Shown here one piece after another: positions 34,723 to 41,860 of a stretch of 64,000 nt of DNA (its first letter is position 1; each line of letters starts with the position of its first letter). A model generated the notes under the pieces. The model did no database searches. It saw nothing but the letters and a program-made list of their open reading frames with translations, and was not told where the DNA came from. This DNA is from Paenibacillus ihumii (GTDB lineage Bacteria > Bacillota > Bacilli > Paenibacillales > Paenibacillaceae), in assembly GCF_001403875.1 (NCBI RefSeq), contig NZ_LN884299.1, positions 2,666,117 through 2,730,116 of the forward strand, given 5' to 3'. Position numbers and translations under genes: made by a program.

Positions 34723-35235
34723 TCAAGCTTTGGCAGGCTTCGATTTGAACTTATCCTTCAAAGCCTCCTCGACTATCCGCGGCACAAGATCGGACACATC
34801 TCCCTGGAAGCTGGCGATCTCTTTGACGACGCTCGAGCTCAAATAGGAATATTTCGGGTTCGTCATCATGAAAATCGTCTCTACCTCGCTGTTCAGCTTA
34901 TGGTTGGTGGACGCCAGCTGCAGCTCGTACTCGAAATCCGTGACGGACCTTATACCGCGCACGATCACATGGGCTTGCTTGTAATCCATATAATTCACGA
35001 GCAGGTCTCTGAAGCTGTCAACTTCCACGTTAGGCACATGCTGCGTCGCTTCCCGCAGAAGCTCCTTTCGCTCATCCACTGTAAATAGCGGATTTTTGCT
35101 GGTATTGTTCAATACGGCTACGATCAGCCGGTCGAACTGGCGGGCGGCCCGCTGAATAATATCCATATGCCCTTTCGTTACCGGATCAAAGCTGCCTGGG
35201 TAGACTGCGATCCGAAGCTCATGTTGCTTCTCCAT
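34723..35235 (-). CDS. coaD: Phosphopantetheine adenylyltransferase
   Basis: A 170-residue nucleotidyltransferase for the fourth step of coenzyme A synthesis. Nucleotide-binding AVYPGSFDPVTKGHMDII with the TxxH motif; VNYMDYKQAHVIVRGIRSVTDFEYE and YSYLSSSVVKEIASF are diagnostic. ATG 35235 follows AAGGAGGAG; it overlaps the rsmD 3' end by 17 nt, so the two are coupled. Confidence 0.96.
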   Translation of the reverse strand: MEKQHELRIAVYPGSFDPVTKGHMDIIQRAARQFDRLIVAVLNNTSKNPLFTVDERKELLREATQHVPNVEVDSFRDLLVNYMDYKQAHVIVRGIRSVTDFEYELQLASTNHKLNSEVETIFMMTNPKYSYLSSSVVKEIASFQGDVSDLVPRIVEEALKDKFKSKPAKA

Positions 35236-35836
35236 GTTCGTGGCGCTCCTCCTTCTCGGTCGAATCCGATTCTGTCCCGCTATCTTTGTCATAGACATAA
35301 ATCGTAATTCCCGTCTCTCCATAATCTGTTTTGCGAATCATTCTAAATCGGCCGAAATCATCCCGATACTCAAAGGAAGATTCGTACTCGAGTACGAGGA
35401 CAGCTTGATCCTTCAGCAGGCTCAGCTCGTCCATCCGCGCCATCAGCTTGTCCCCATGCTTCAATCGGTACGGCGGATCAAGAAACACAAGATCAAAAGA
35501 CGCCCCTCGTTTGGCCAGCGTCTTGAGTGCTCTTTCCGCATCGTTCTTGTACACCTCTGCCTGTTCTGTGAACCCTGCGGCCTTTAAATTTGCCTTTACC
35601 GTCTCTACGCTTTTGTAGTCCAAGTCCACGAATATCGCTTTATCCATGCCGCGGCTCAGCGCCTCGATCCCCAAGCCGCCCGTGCCTGCGAATAAATCAA
35701 GCGCGGTTCCTCCTTCGAAATAAGGACCGATCATGCTGAACAAAGCCTCCTTCACCTTGTCGGTGGTCGGCCTTGTGCCCATGCCGGGAACAGCCTTCAA
35801 AGGCCGGCCCCTCGCGCTTCCCGAAATTACTCTCAT
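35219..35836 (-). CDS. rsmD: 16S rRNA (guanine966-N2)-methyltransferase RsmD
   Basis: A 205-residue SAM-dependent methyltransferase. MRVISGSARGRPLKAVPGMGTRPTTDKVKEALF is the family start; DLFAGTGGLGIEALSRG binds SAM and LVFLDPPY is the N6/N2 catalytic motif. A charged Asp/Glu/Lys-rich tail extends the C-terminus. Confidence 0.95.
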   Translation of the reverse strand: MRVISGSARGRPLKAVPGMGTRPTTDKVKEALFSMIGPYFEGGTALDLFAGTGGLGIEALSRGMDKAIFVDLDYKSVETVKANLKAAGFTEQAEVYKNDAERALKTLAKRGASFDLVFLDPPYRLKHGDKLMARMDELSLLKDQAVLVLEYESSFEYRDDFGRFRMIRKTDYGETGITIYVYDKDSGTESDSTEKEERHEHGEAT

Positions 35837-35984
35837 CGTTATTCACACCCTATTTGGTTTACCTGCTTGTCCATGAGTTTTCATGGTATGTCGATATCGT
35901 ACCATAATCAATAGCAGATTGAAATTTGCAAAAAAGCTGCGCCAAGCACAGCCGGCCCGCTTGAAAAATACCCATAAACTTTTT

Positions 35985-36013
35985 TTAACATTTTTGCATC
36001 CTGCAGGTATAAA
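35985..36013 (+). promoter_or_regulatory. Promoter of the candidate small RNA
   Basis: Plus strand: -35 TTAACA (35985-35990), 17-nt spacer, -10 TATAAA (36008-36013), each one base from consensus. No plus-strand protein gene follows before a strong terminator. Confidence 0.7.
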
Positions 36014-36019
36014 ACTTGC

Positions 36020-36200
36020 AAGCCGGGACAAACTTAAGATATCGACATCACAAATGTCGTAGACAACCGCGGAGAAGACTTACGTTTCCCCATAAGCTCT
36101 TCGTCCGGTTTCTCCTCTCCCATGATGGGCGTCCCGCAAGGGGCGCCCGGACAAAAGCCTTTGTAGCGTAGAATTCTACGAGGGCTTTTGTCCTTTTTTT
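36020..36200 (+). ncRNA. Candidate structured small RNA, about 180 nt
   Basis: Between the promoter at 35985-36013 and the T-run at 36194-36200 no credible reading frame exists, but four hairpins follow one another: CGACAT/ATGTCG (36043-36059); a long stem CGGA-GAAGA-CTTA paired with its complement around a 10-nt loop holding TTTCCCC (about 36069-36105); GGGCG-CCC/GGG-CGCCC (36127-36148); and the terminator GGACAAAAGCC/GGCTTTTGTCC (36149-36193) ending in seven T. A free CTCCTCTCCC tract (36112-36121) is complementary to ribosome binding sites. C-rich loops of this kind mark trans-acting sRNAs of Firmicutes. It does not resemble 6S, SRP, tmRNA or RNase P RNA to my eye. Confidence 0.6.
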
Positions 36201-36216
36201 GTGCACGCAAAAATAA

Positions 36217-36238
36217 TCCGCTAGGCAAGCCTAGCGGA
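36217..36238 (-). terminator. Terminator after the yjcZ-like gene
   Basis: Minus strand: TCCGCTAGG pairs with CCTAGCGGA around a 4-nt loop, followed by TTATTTTTG. Confidence 0.8.
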
Positions 36239-36267
36239 CGATTGGTATGATTGCTTCAGCTTCAAGC

Positions 36268-36363
36268 TTAGATCCAAGCGCGAGATACGATAACAAGCAG
36301 AATGAACAATACAAGTATTACCCCAGTGGAAGTAAAGAGCCCTCCATTGCCAATTTCGCCCAT
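36268..36363 (-). CDS. YjcZ family small sporulation/membrane protein
   Basis: A 31-residue protein with the pattern of the YjcZ/SscA-type sporulation peptides: a Gly-rich, polar N-terminus (MGEIGNGGLF) and one hydrophobic helix (VILVLFILLVIV) ending SRAWI. Such proteins are found in spores or the forespore membrane. ATG 36363 follows AAGGAGG at ideal spacing and a terminator lies 30 nt after the stop, so it is a complete single-gene unit. The motif is short, so family membership is likely but not certain. Confidence 0.75.
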   Translation of the reverse strand: MGEIGNGGLFTSTGVILVLFILLVIVSRAWI

Positions 36364-36446
36364 CGGGATACCTCCTTTGCATCTGAGTCATGTTTAGAAT
36401 ATTCATTCCTTAAACAGAAGTTCGGGCAGCATCGGAAATTGTATGC

Positions 36447-37160
36447 TTATCCCACATCCGGATTATCGAACAGCCCCCGGCGGTGCAAAATCGTGATCAA
36501 CCGATAAAAGTCATAACTTCCCTGCTCAGGGGATTGGATTAGAGGACGCTTCTTGTCATAGTTTACAGCTGCCTTCACCGCTTCCTTGGCCCATTCGGGC
36601 GTTTTCAGCTCAGCCCGCTTCTCCAGCTTGGCGATTCGTTCGGCCTGCTCCTTAACGGTTGCTTTTAGAGCCTCAAGCTGCTTTTTCTCCTCCGCCGTCA
36701 TTGGTTCCTCCCCCCCTTCGGCGTCATAACGGTACAGATCATACTTATCCATCAGGTCGATCAGCTTGTTCGCGTAAGCCGGATCGGTGGCATAGCCTGC
36801 CGCTGCCACACCGCGAGCGGCCTCCCTTCCGGGTCGATGCAGCGTCTTCTCGTACCGTTTGCCAAGCAGCAGGCGGGTATGATCGGCGACGGACTCATCC
36901 CATGAATAGTATTTGCTAAAGGCGGCGTTGACGTTAACCGGCGTTCCGCCGCGATATTCTTTCGTGGGCAGGCTGATGCTCCCGGCAGGTCCCGTCCCCT
37001 TTATCCCAAAAAGGTTATTCGCCCGAACCGCCAGCGTACTCGTCCCCCAATTCGATTCCAGAATGGCCTGAGCGATCGTTAGCGCTGCTGATACGCCGCT
37101 AGCCTGCCAATCCCTGATGGCTGCCGGGGCAATTTTAGCGATAAAATCGTTTGGCTTCAT
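36447..37160 (-). CDS. N-acetylglucosaminidase-type peptidoglycan hydrolase (GH73)
   Basis: A 237-residue protein whose N-terminal domain (about 3-150) is a GH73/FlgJ-like glucosaminidase: SAALTIAQAILESNWGTS holds the catalytic Glu, with NNLFGIKGTG, KYYSWDESVADHTRLL and AAAGYATDPAYANKLIDLMDKYDLYRYD following. A coiled coil (about 155-190) and a short C-terminal domain (PEWAKEAVKAAVNYDKK) come after, as in phage endolysins. There is no signal peptide, so export would need a holin-like or other route. ATG 37160 follows GGGTGGGAG. Confidence 0.85.
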   Translation of the reverse strand: MKPNDFIAKIAPAAIRDWQASGVSAALTIAQAILESNWGTSTLAVRANNLFGIKGTGPAGSISLPTKEYRGGTPVNVNAAFSKYYSWDESVADHTRLLLGKRYEKTLHRPGREAARGVAAAGYATDPAYANKLIDLMDKYDLYRYDAEGGEEPMTAEEKKQLEALKATVKEQAERIAKLEKRAELKTPEWAKEAVKAAVNYDKKRPLIQSPEQGSYDFYRLITILHRRGLFDNPDVG

Positions 37161-37253
37161 TTCACTCCCACCCTTGTGCACTGCAGAAAATAGAGTTGCT
37201 TCCTACATTAAATGACGCCAAAGGCTGGAACGCTTGGACGGCTTGGCTTCTTT

Positions 37254-38003
37254 TTACTCCATCACTCTGTCGGGATCGGCCACTTTCTCCATTTTCTGTT
37301 CCACTCTCGTGTCGCTGCCCAGGTAGTATTTCTCTACGGGCCGTAGCTGCTCATCCAGTGTATAGACAAGCGGGGTTCCCGTTGGGATGTTCACCTGCAT
37401 AATTTCCTCTGCGCTCAGATTGTCCAAATATTTGACGAGCGCCCGCAGGCTGTTGCCGTGTGCCACGATGATGATTTTTTTCCCTGCTTGAATTTGCGGT
37501 TTCATCTCGTGAAGCCAGTAGTCCTCCACGCGAATGATCGTCTCCTTCAGACTTTCCGTCAGCGGAATGAGTTCATCGGGAACATCCCTATATTTGGGAT
37601 CGTTCCGCGGGTACCTCTCGTCCTCCTTCGTCAAGGCCGGAGGAAGCACATCATAGCTCCGGCGCCAGAGCATAACCTGCTCCTCCCCGTATTTCTGGGC
37701 GGTCGTCAGCTTGCTGAGCCCCTGCAGCGCTCCATAATGCCGTTCATTCAACTGCCAGGTCTTATAGGTGGGAATCCACAGCAAATTCATCTCATCCTGA
37801 ATGAAATACAAAGTCTTGATCGCCCTTCTTAAATAGGAAGTATAAGCAATATCAAAATCAAATTTATGCTCCTTCAGCATCTGCCCGGCTTCCTGGGCCT
37901 CCTTCACCCCTTTGCTGGACAAATCTACATCCGTCCAGCCGGTAAATAAATTCGATTTATTCCATTCGCTTTCGCCATGCCGGACAAGCACGAGTTTATG
38001 CAT
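37254..38003 (-). CDS. gpmA: 2,3-bisphosphoglycerate-dependent phosphoglycerate mutase
   Basis: A 249-residue dPGM that interconverts 3- and 2-phosphoglycerate. LVLVRHGESEWNKSNLFTGWTDVDLS carries the phosphorylated His; Glu in NERHYGALQGL, and the second His in IIVAHGNSLRALVKYLDN. Length and the C-terminal tail match the family. ATG 38003 follows GGAAGGAG. Bacilli usually rely on the cofactor-independent enzyme, so this may be an additional mutase. Confidence 0.95.
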   Translation of the reverse strand: MHKLVLVRHGESEWNKSNLFTGWTDVDLSSKGVKEAQEAGQMLKEHKFDFDIAYTSYLRRAIKTLYFIQDEMNLLWIPTYKTWQLNERHYGALQGLSKLTTAQKYGEEQVMLWRRSYDVLPPALTKEDERYPRNDPKYRDVPDELIPLTESLKETIIRVEDYWLHEMKPQIQAGKKIIIVAHGNSLRALVKYLDNLSAEEIMQVNIPTGTPLVYTLDEQLRPVEKYYLGSDTRVEQKMEKVADPDRVME

Positions 38004-38200
38004 GTTCCATCCGCTCCTTCCCTGCATCCGAATTTAGAACTCCACATCTACAAATCCAGTTCCCTGCTCTATTCCCCAAGTTCATTTCTATTCCGGGCCA
38101 CTCCCGGAAATTAATGCAGCTATGAATATCTTTACCCTATCAGGGAAACCTAACCCTGGTTTCTCATACAACCAATAGCCAACTGAGGAGGATTTACGAA

Positions 38201-38794
38201 ATGCATCAAAACGTAAACCAGCATATCCGCCAAATCGAGCAAACGATTCAGCAATTAGAGCAGCAAACCCGCCAAGCATCGACGATGTACCAACAGCTGC
38301 TGGAGCAGGAGCAGCAAAACGCGATGCAGCTGGAGGAAATCGCTCAACGCGAGCGCAAAGCCGCACAAACGATCCAATCCGCACTGCAAGGACATCAAAC
38401 GGCCATGCAGCAATATCAGCAAATTTCACAGCTGGCAAGCCAAATCGAGAACATCGTCAGCTCCAATGTATCTCATTTCAGCAGCCCTTCCAGCTTCTCC
38501 ACCTCCGGAATCGGCCAGCGCTCCATCGGCGGACAAGGTTTTGGGCAGCCTAGCTTTGGACAGCAAGGAAGCTTCGGTCAAGGAAGCTTCGGCCAGAGCA
38601 GCTTTGGACAAAGCAGCATCGGGCAAAGCAGCATCGGGCAAAGCAGCATCGGACAAAGCAATATCGGACAAAGCAATATCGGACAAAGCAATATCGGACA
38701 AAGCAGCTTCGGCCAAGGCAGCTTCAATCCTTCCCCATCCGGCTCATCCGTAGGTCAAGCGGGACAAAGCTCGCAAGTCCGCGGTTACCAATAA
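38201..38794 (+). CDS. Coiled-coil protein with GQSS[IF] repeats
   Basis: A 197-residue low-complexity protein of unknown function. Residues about 1-90 form a Gln-rich coiled coil (QTIQQLEQQTRQ ... QEQQNAMQLEEIAQRER); residues about 105-185 are pentapeptide-like repeats of the form [SN]-[FI]-G-Q-S. ATG 38201 follows AGGAGG. No signal peptide or membrane segment. The layout, an oligomerising rod plus a Gly/Gln/Ser-rich flexible tail, resembles spore-coat or exosporium-type proteins, but that is inference. Antisense open frames (38426-38716) exist only because the 15-bp repeat is stop-free in several frames. Confidence 0.75.
   Translation: MHQNVNQHIRQIEQTIQQLEQQTRQASTMYQQLLEQEQQNAMQLEEIAQRERKAAQTIQSALQGHQTAMQQYQQISQLASQIENIVSSNVSHFSSPSSFSTSGIGQRSIGGQGFGQPSFGQQGSFGQGSFGQSSFGQSSIGQSSIGQSSIGQSNIGQSNIGQSNIGQSSFGQGSFNPSPSGSSVGQAGQSSQVRGYQ
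38551..38724 (+). repeat. Tandem 15-bp repeats
   Basis: Eleven or so copies of a 15-bp unit close to AAAGCAGCATCGGAC, with the central ones almost identical and the outer ones diverged. They lie inside the gene at 38201-38794 and encode its GQSSI-type units; copy number is likely variable between strains. Confidence 0.85.
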
Positions 38795-38804
38795 GAAGCG
38801 CAGC

Positions 38805-38834
38805 AAGGCAGACCAAGGAATCTTGATCTGCCTT
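38805..38834 (+). terminator. Terminator after the repeat protein gene
   Basis: AAGGCAGA pairs with TCTGCCTT, followed by TCTCTTTTC. Confidence 0.65.
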
Positions 38835-38942
38835 TCTCTTTTCAATGCTCCAGCAAACATCCCCCTTCATCGCTTTGAGCATGCTCGTCTTTCGCTTCTT
38901 TCGTGGTATAATTGGAAAATAATCTTACCCACGGAGGAGAAC

Positions 38943-39614
38943 ATGAAATTCCTTATTCTCATCATACTTTCCTGGCTGACAGGAAATGTATTCCTTTCCT
39001 TGATTATTTTCCTGGCAATCCTATACTTTCTGGACAGACGATTTATCGGTATTTTCCCCAGCTTCACCAAGCCTTTTCGGAGAGCTCGGCAAATCGCCCG
39101 CCTGCGGCAGGAGCTGACGGTGAATTCCTTCAATGTCTCCTCGAAGCGGGAGCTTGCCCGGCTTCTGCTGGACCGCAAAAAGTTCCATGAAGCCCACGAG
39201 CTGCTTCTTGAGGTGCAATCCTCGTCGGAAGCCTCGGCGGAATACTGGAGCGATCTGGGCGAAGCGCTGTTGAAAATGGGCCGGCTGGAAGAAGGGGAAC
39301 AGGCAACCCTTAAGGCGCTCCGCATCAACGAGCGCGTCAAATACGGGCAGCCCTATCTGAACCTGGCCTTTGCTTTTCGCGAGAAGAATCCCGAGAAAGC
39401 TCTTCAATACGCCAAAAATTTCGGCGAGCATTACTCTTCGTCCAGTGAAGCGCATTATTTGCTCGGCAGCCTGTACCAGTCCCTGAACCGCAAGGAAGAG
39501 GCCAAGCAGGCGTGGGAAGAATCGATTGCGATCTACAAATCGCTGCCAAAATACAAGAAACGCAACGAGCGTAAATGGGCCTTGAAAAGCTATTACAAAA
39601 AAATGCTCCTGTAA
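38943..39614 (+). CDS. Membrane-anchored tetratricopeptide repeat protein
   Basis: A 223-residue protein with one or two N-terminal transmembrane helices (about 2-30) and a cytoplasmic TPR domain (about 65-205): SKRELARLLLDRKKFHEAHELLLE, AEYWSDLGEALLKMGRLEEGEQATLKAL, AHYLLGSLYQSLNRKEEAKQAWEESI. TPRs bind partner proteins; the partner is unknown. ATG 38943 follows GGAGGAG; an upstream in-frame ATG would add 40 unlikely residues. Confidence 0.85.
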   Translation: MKFLILIILSWLTGNVFLSLIIFLAILYFLDRRFIGIFPSFTKPFRRARQIARLRQELTVNSFNVSSKRELARLLLDRKKFHEAHELLLEVQSSSEASAEYWSDLGEALLKMGRLEEGEQATLKALRINERVKYGQPYLNLAFAFREKNPEKALQYAKNFGEHYSSSSEAHYLLGSLYQSLNRKEEAKQAWEESIAIYKSLPKYKKRNERKWALKSYYKKMLL

Positions 39615-39622
39615 AGCAAGAC

Positions 39623-39654
39623 AAAGCCGCCGGCCCCAAAGGGCCGACGGCTTT
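39623..39654 (+). terminator. Terminator after the TPR gene
   Basis: AAAGCCG-CC-GGCCC pairs with GGGCC-GA-CGGCTTT around a short loop, followed by CTTCTT. Confidence 0.8.
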
Positions 39655-39798
39655 CTTCTTACCTGCTCCCGCAGTTGAACGGACTATATTCGTTAACATG
39701 GCGAAACAACTAAGTATCATCACTGGAAAAAAAGCATACACAGCAAGGGCGTCTATGCATGTCCATCCATGTATGCCTTGAATTTATACCCTGGCTTG

Positions 39799-40233
39799 TT
39801 AGTCTTCTTCGTTCTCTTCCGTCTCGTAGATACAGCGAAAATACTCCGGCCCGCCGGGAAATTTAGTAAAGCTGATCACCTGAAAGCCGATCCCGCGGAA
39901 GAAATCCGCGCTATCCTCATCCGTCTCGGCCAGAATGGCCGCAGGACGTTCAAGCACAAGGGCATCGAGAATCATCCCCCGGCCGTAGCCCAGGCCGCGA
40001 TATTCAGGATGAACGGCCAGATGCAGCAGCTCCAGTACATCGTTCTCCCCTTTGCGGTAACCGATAATGCCGATATACTGCCCTTCCTCTTCATAAGCAA
40101 GCAGCTTGCAAGCCTCGTCTTCAGCATACTGCTTCATCGCCAAGCGGAGCTCCTCTTCATCGCCATGCACCGCATATTCCAGCAATTCTTGAACCTCTTC
40201 GCTGGAAATGAGCGGTTTAACGTCTATTAGCAT
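39799..40233 (-). CDS. GNAT family N-acetyltransferase
   Basis: A 144-residue GNAT protein. The acetyl-CoA pocket is seen as LLHLAVHPEYRGLGYGRGMI; GIIGYRKGENDVLEL precedes it. The C-terminus is strongly acidic (YETEENEED). Substrate unknown. ATG 40233 follows AGGAAGGATG, 19 nt after rpiA, so the two are probably co-transcribed. Confidence 0.88.
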   Translation of the reverse strand: MLIDVKPLISSEEVQELLEYAVHGDEEELRLAMKQYAEDEACKLLAYEEEGQYIGIIGYRKGENDVLELLHLAVHPEYRGLGYGRGMILDALVLERPAAILAETDEDSADFFRGIGFQVISFTKFPGGPEYFRCIYETEENEED

Positions 40234-40252
40234 CCCAAGTACATCCTTCCTG

Positions 40253-40921
40253 CTACTCGATAATCTCGGTGCGTCCATCTTCGTAGCCGATGATAACCGT
40301 ATCGGCAATGCCGACGAACAGCCCGTGCTCTACGACCCCAGTCGTCGCCTTCAGCTCATCGCTCAGCCTGCCTGGCGATTCGATCCGGCCAAAGGCCGCA
40401 TCGGCGATGTAATTGCCGTTGTCGGTAACATAGAGCTTGTCCCCGTCCATTCGCATTTCAATGTCAACTTTATAACGGCTCCGCAGCAGCCGGAGCGTCC
40501 ATTCATAACAGAAAGGGACGATTTCGATCGGCAGCTTGAACTGGCCTAAACGCTCTACCCTCTTGCCGCTATCGGCAATGACGACGAATCGGTCGCTCTG
40601 AACGGCAACCAGCTTCTCCCGCAGCAATGCGCCGCCTCCGCCCTTAATCAGGGCCATATCCGGATCCACTTCGTCCGCCCCGTCGATGGCAATGTCCAGC
40701 CGGTCCACGTCAGCCGCAGGAACCAGCGGAATATTATATTTTGCAGCGAGCTCTTCCGAAGCCTTGGACGTAGCAATCGCCCGAATGCTGAGCCCGGATG
40801 CCACCATTTCGCCGATTTTCTCAATGGCATAATAGGCCGTTGATCCCGTCCCGAGTCCGACCGTCATTCCTTCCTTCACTAATTCCGCAGCACGGTAGCC
40901 CGCCGCCTGTTTTGCATTCAT
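40253..40921 (-). CDS. rpiA: Ribose-5-phosphate isomerase A
   Basis: A 222-residue RpiA of the non-oxidative pentose phosphate pathway. VGLGTGSTAYYAIE, IDGADEVDPDMALIKGGGGALLREK (catalytic Asp and Glu) and VADSGKRVERLG are diagnostic. ATG 40921 follows AGGAGGGG. Confidence 0.96.
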   Translation of the reverse strand: MNAKQAAGYRAAELVKEGMTVGLGTGSTAYYAIEKIGEMVASGLSIRAIATSKASEELAAKYNIPLVPAADVDRLDIAIDGADEVDPDMALIKGGGGALLREKLVAVQSDRFVVIADSGKRVERLGQFKLPIEIVPFCYEWTLRLLRSRYKVDIEMRMDGDKLYVTDNGNYIADAAFGRIESPGRLSDELKATTGVVEHGLFVGIADTVIIGYEDGRTEIIE

Positions 40922-41019
40922 GGTTACCCCTCCTGATTATGTCGCTTCTCTATTATGTAGAGCCTGTTAACGATAAGAATCACGCTTACATCATACCAAA
41001 AGATAAGCCAAAAAAGAAC

Positions 41020-41043
41020 AGCAAGCCCGCACCCGGACTTGCT
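41020..41043 (-). terminator. Terminator after the thioredoxin-like gene
   Basis: Minus strand: AGCAAG-TCCGGG... pairs with CTTGCT, followed by GTTCTTTTTTGG. Confidence 0.75.
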
Positions 41044-41051
41044 GAACTGCA

Positions 41052-41729
41052 TTATAGATTCTCGATAGCCGCTTGAATCCCTGCATATGAAGCGTCCTCG
41101 ACCTCTTTGCCGTTTATGAAGACTGTCGGGGTTCCCCTGACCTGGTAGTGCTCCACGAGCAAGAGATCTTTTTTTATATTAGTGCTATACGTCCTATTAT
41201 CCAAATCCTCCTCAAATTTCTTGAGATCGGCTTCGGGAATATAAGTCCGAATCAGGTCGAGTATGAACTCCTTCGTTGCCCAGGTCTCGTCCTTCCGGCC
41301 CTGGAACTCGCTCATCCTCTGATGATAGACCCAGAAATAATCCTCGTCCTGCTGATACAGCGTCTCACCCGCCAATGCCGCCAGGTTGGAATCCGGCGCG
41401 AGAAATGGATAATCAACATAATACAAGACGGCCTTACCCGTATCCAGATACTCCCGCTTCAGCGCAGGCAGAACCTCCTCGTTCCACCTTTTACAGGCAG
41501 GACATTTATAGTCGGAGAATTCTACGATCTTAATTGGAGCATTTTTGTCGCCCAAGTAAGGCTGCTCCTCTTCGTTGAACCCGTCCGGACTGAAATCAAC
41601 TGCAACCTGCTTGAAATCAGGAAATTCCGGCTTGCTGCCCTTCAGGCTGGTAAAAATGACGACTCCTATGGCTAGTAAAGCTATCGCTGCCAGTGTTACC
41701 AGCCCCAGCCGCTGATTTTGCTGCTTCAT
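41052..41729 (-). CDS. DsbA/BdbD-like membrane-anchored thiol-disulfide oxidoreductase
   Basis: A 225-residue protein with an N-terminal anchor (about 9-27) and a DsbA-type thioredoxin fold: active site CPAC in EFSDYKCPACKRWNEE, helical insertion, and the cis-Pro loop VRGTPTVFINGKEV. It would catalyse disulfide formation outside the membrane. The ATG at 41729 has GGGGGGATAGGG upstream; two further in-frame ATGs lie just upstream. No BdbC partner is adjacent. Confidence 0.9.
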   Translation of the reverse strand: MKQQNQRLGLVTLAAIALLAIGVVIFTSLKGSKPEFPDFKQVAVDFSPDGFNEEEQPYLGDKNAPIKIVEFSDYKCPACKRWNEEVLPALKREYLDTGKAVLYYVDYPFLAPDSNLAALAGETLYQQDEDYFWVYHQRMSEFQGRKDETWATKEFILDLIRTYIPEADLKKFEEDLDNRTYSTNIKKDLLLVEHYQVRGTPTVFINGKEVEDASYAGIQAAIENL

Positions 41730-41860
41730 CCCTATCCCCCCCATATTCATCGGTAAATCGCCTCGATTGTTCGATTGTATAGGGGGGACTTGCAAGAAGG
41801 ATAGGACAAATCTAACACGGCTTGGGCACGTCGATGGATAACTTGTGAAATTTTACGAAG

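Noticed and set aside
38426..38716. Antisense frame with ALSDI-type pentapeptide repeats
   Set aside because: Looks like a pentapeptide-repeat protein, but it is a by-product of the 15-bp repeat; the plus-strand frame has the AGGAGG site, normal start and a non-repeat N-terminal domain.
38551..38724. Possible CRISPR array because of regular repeats
   Set aside because: The units are contiguous 15-bp tandem repeats inside a coding frame, without unique spacers.
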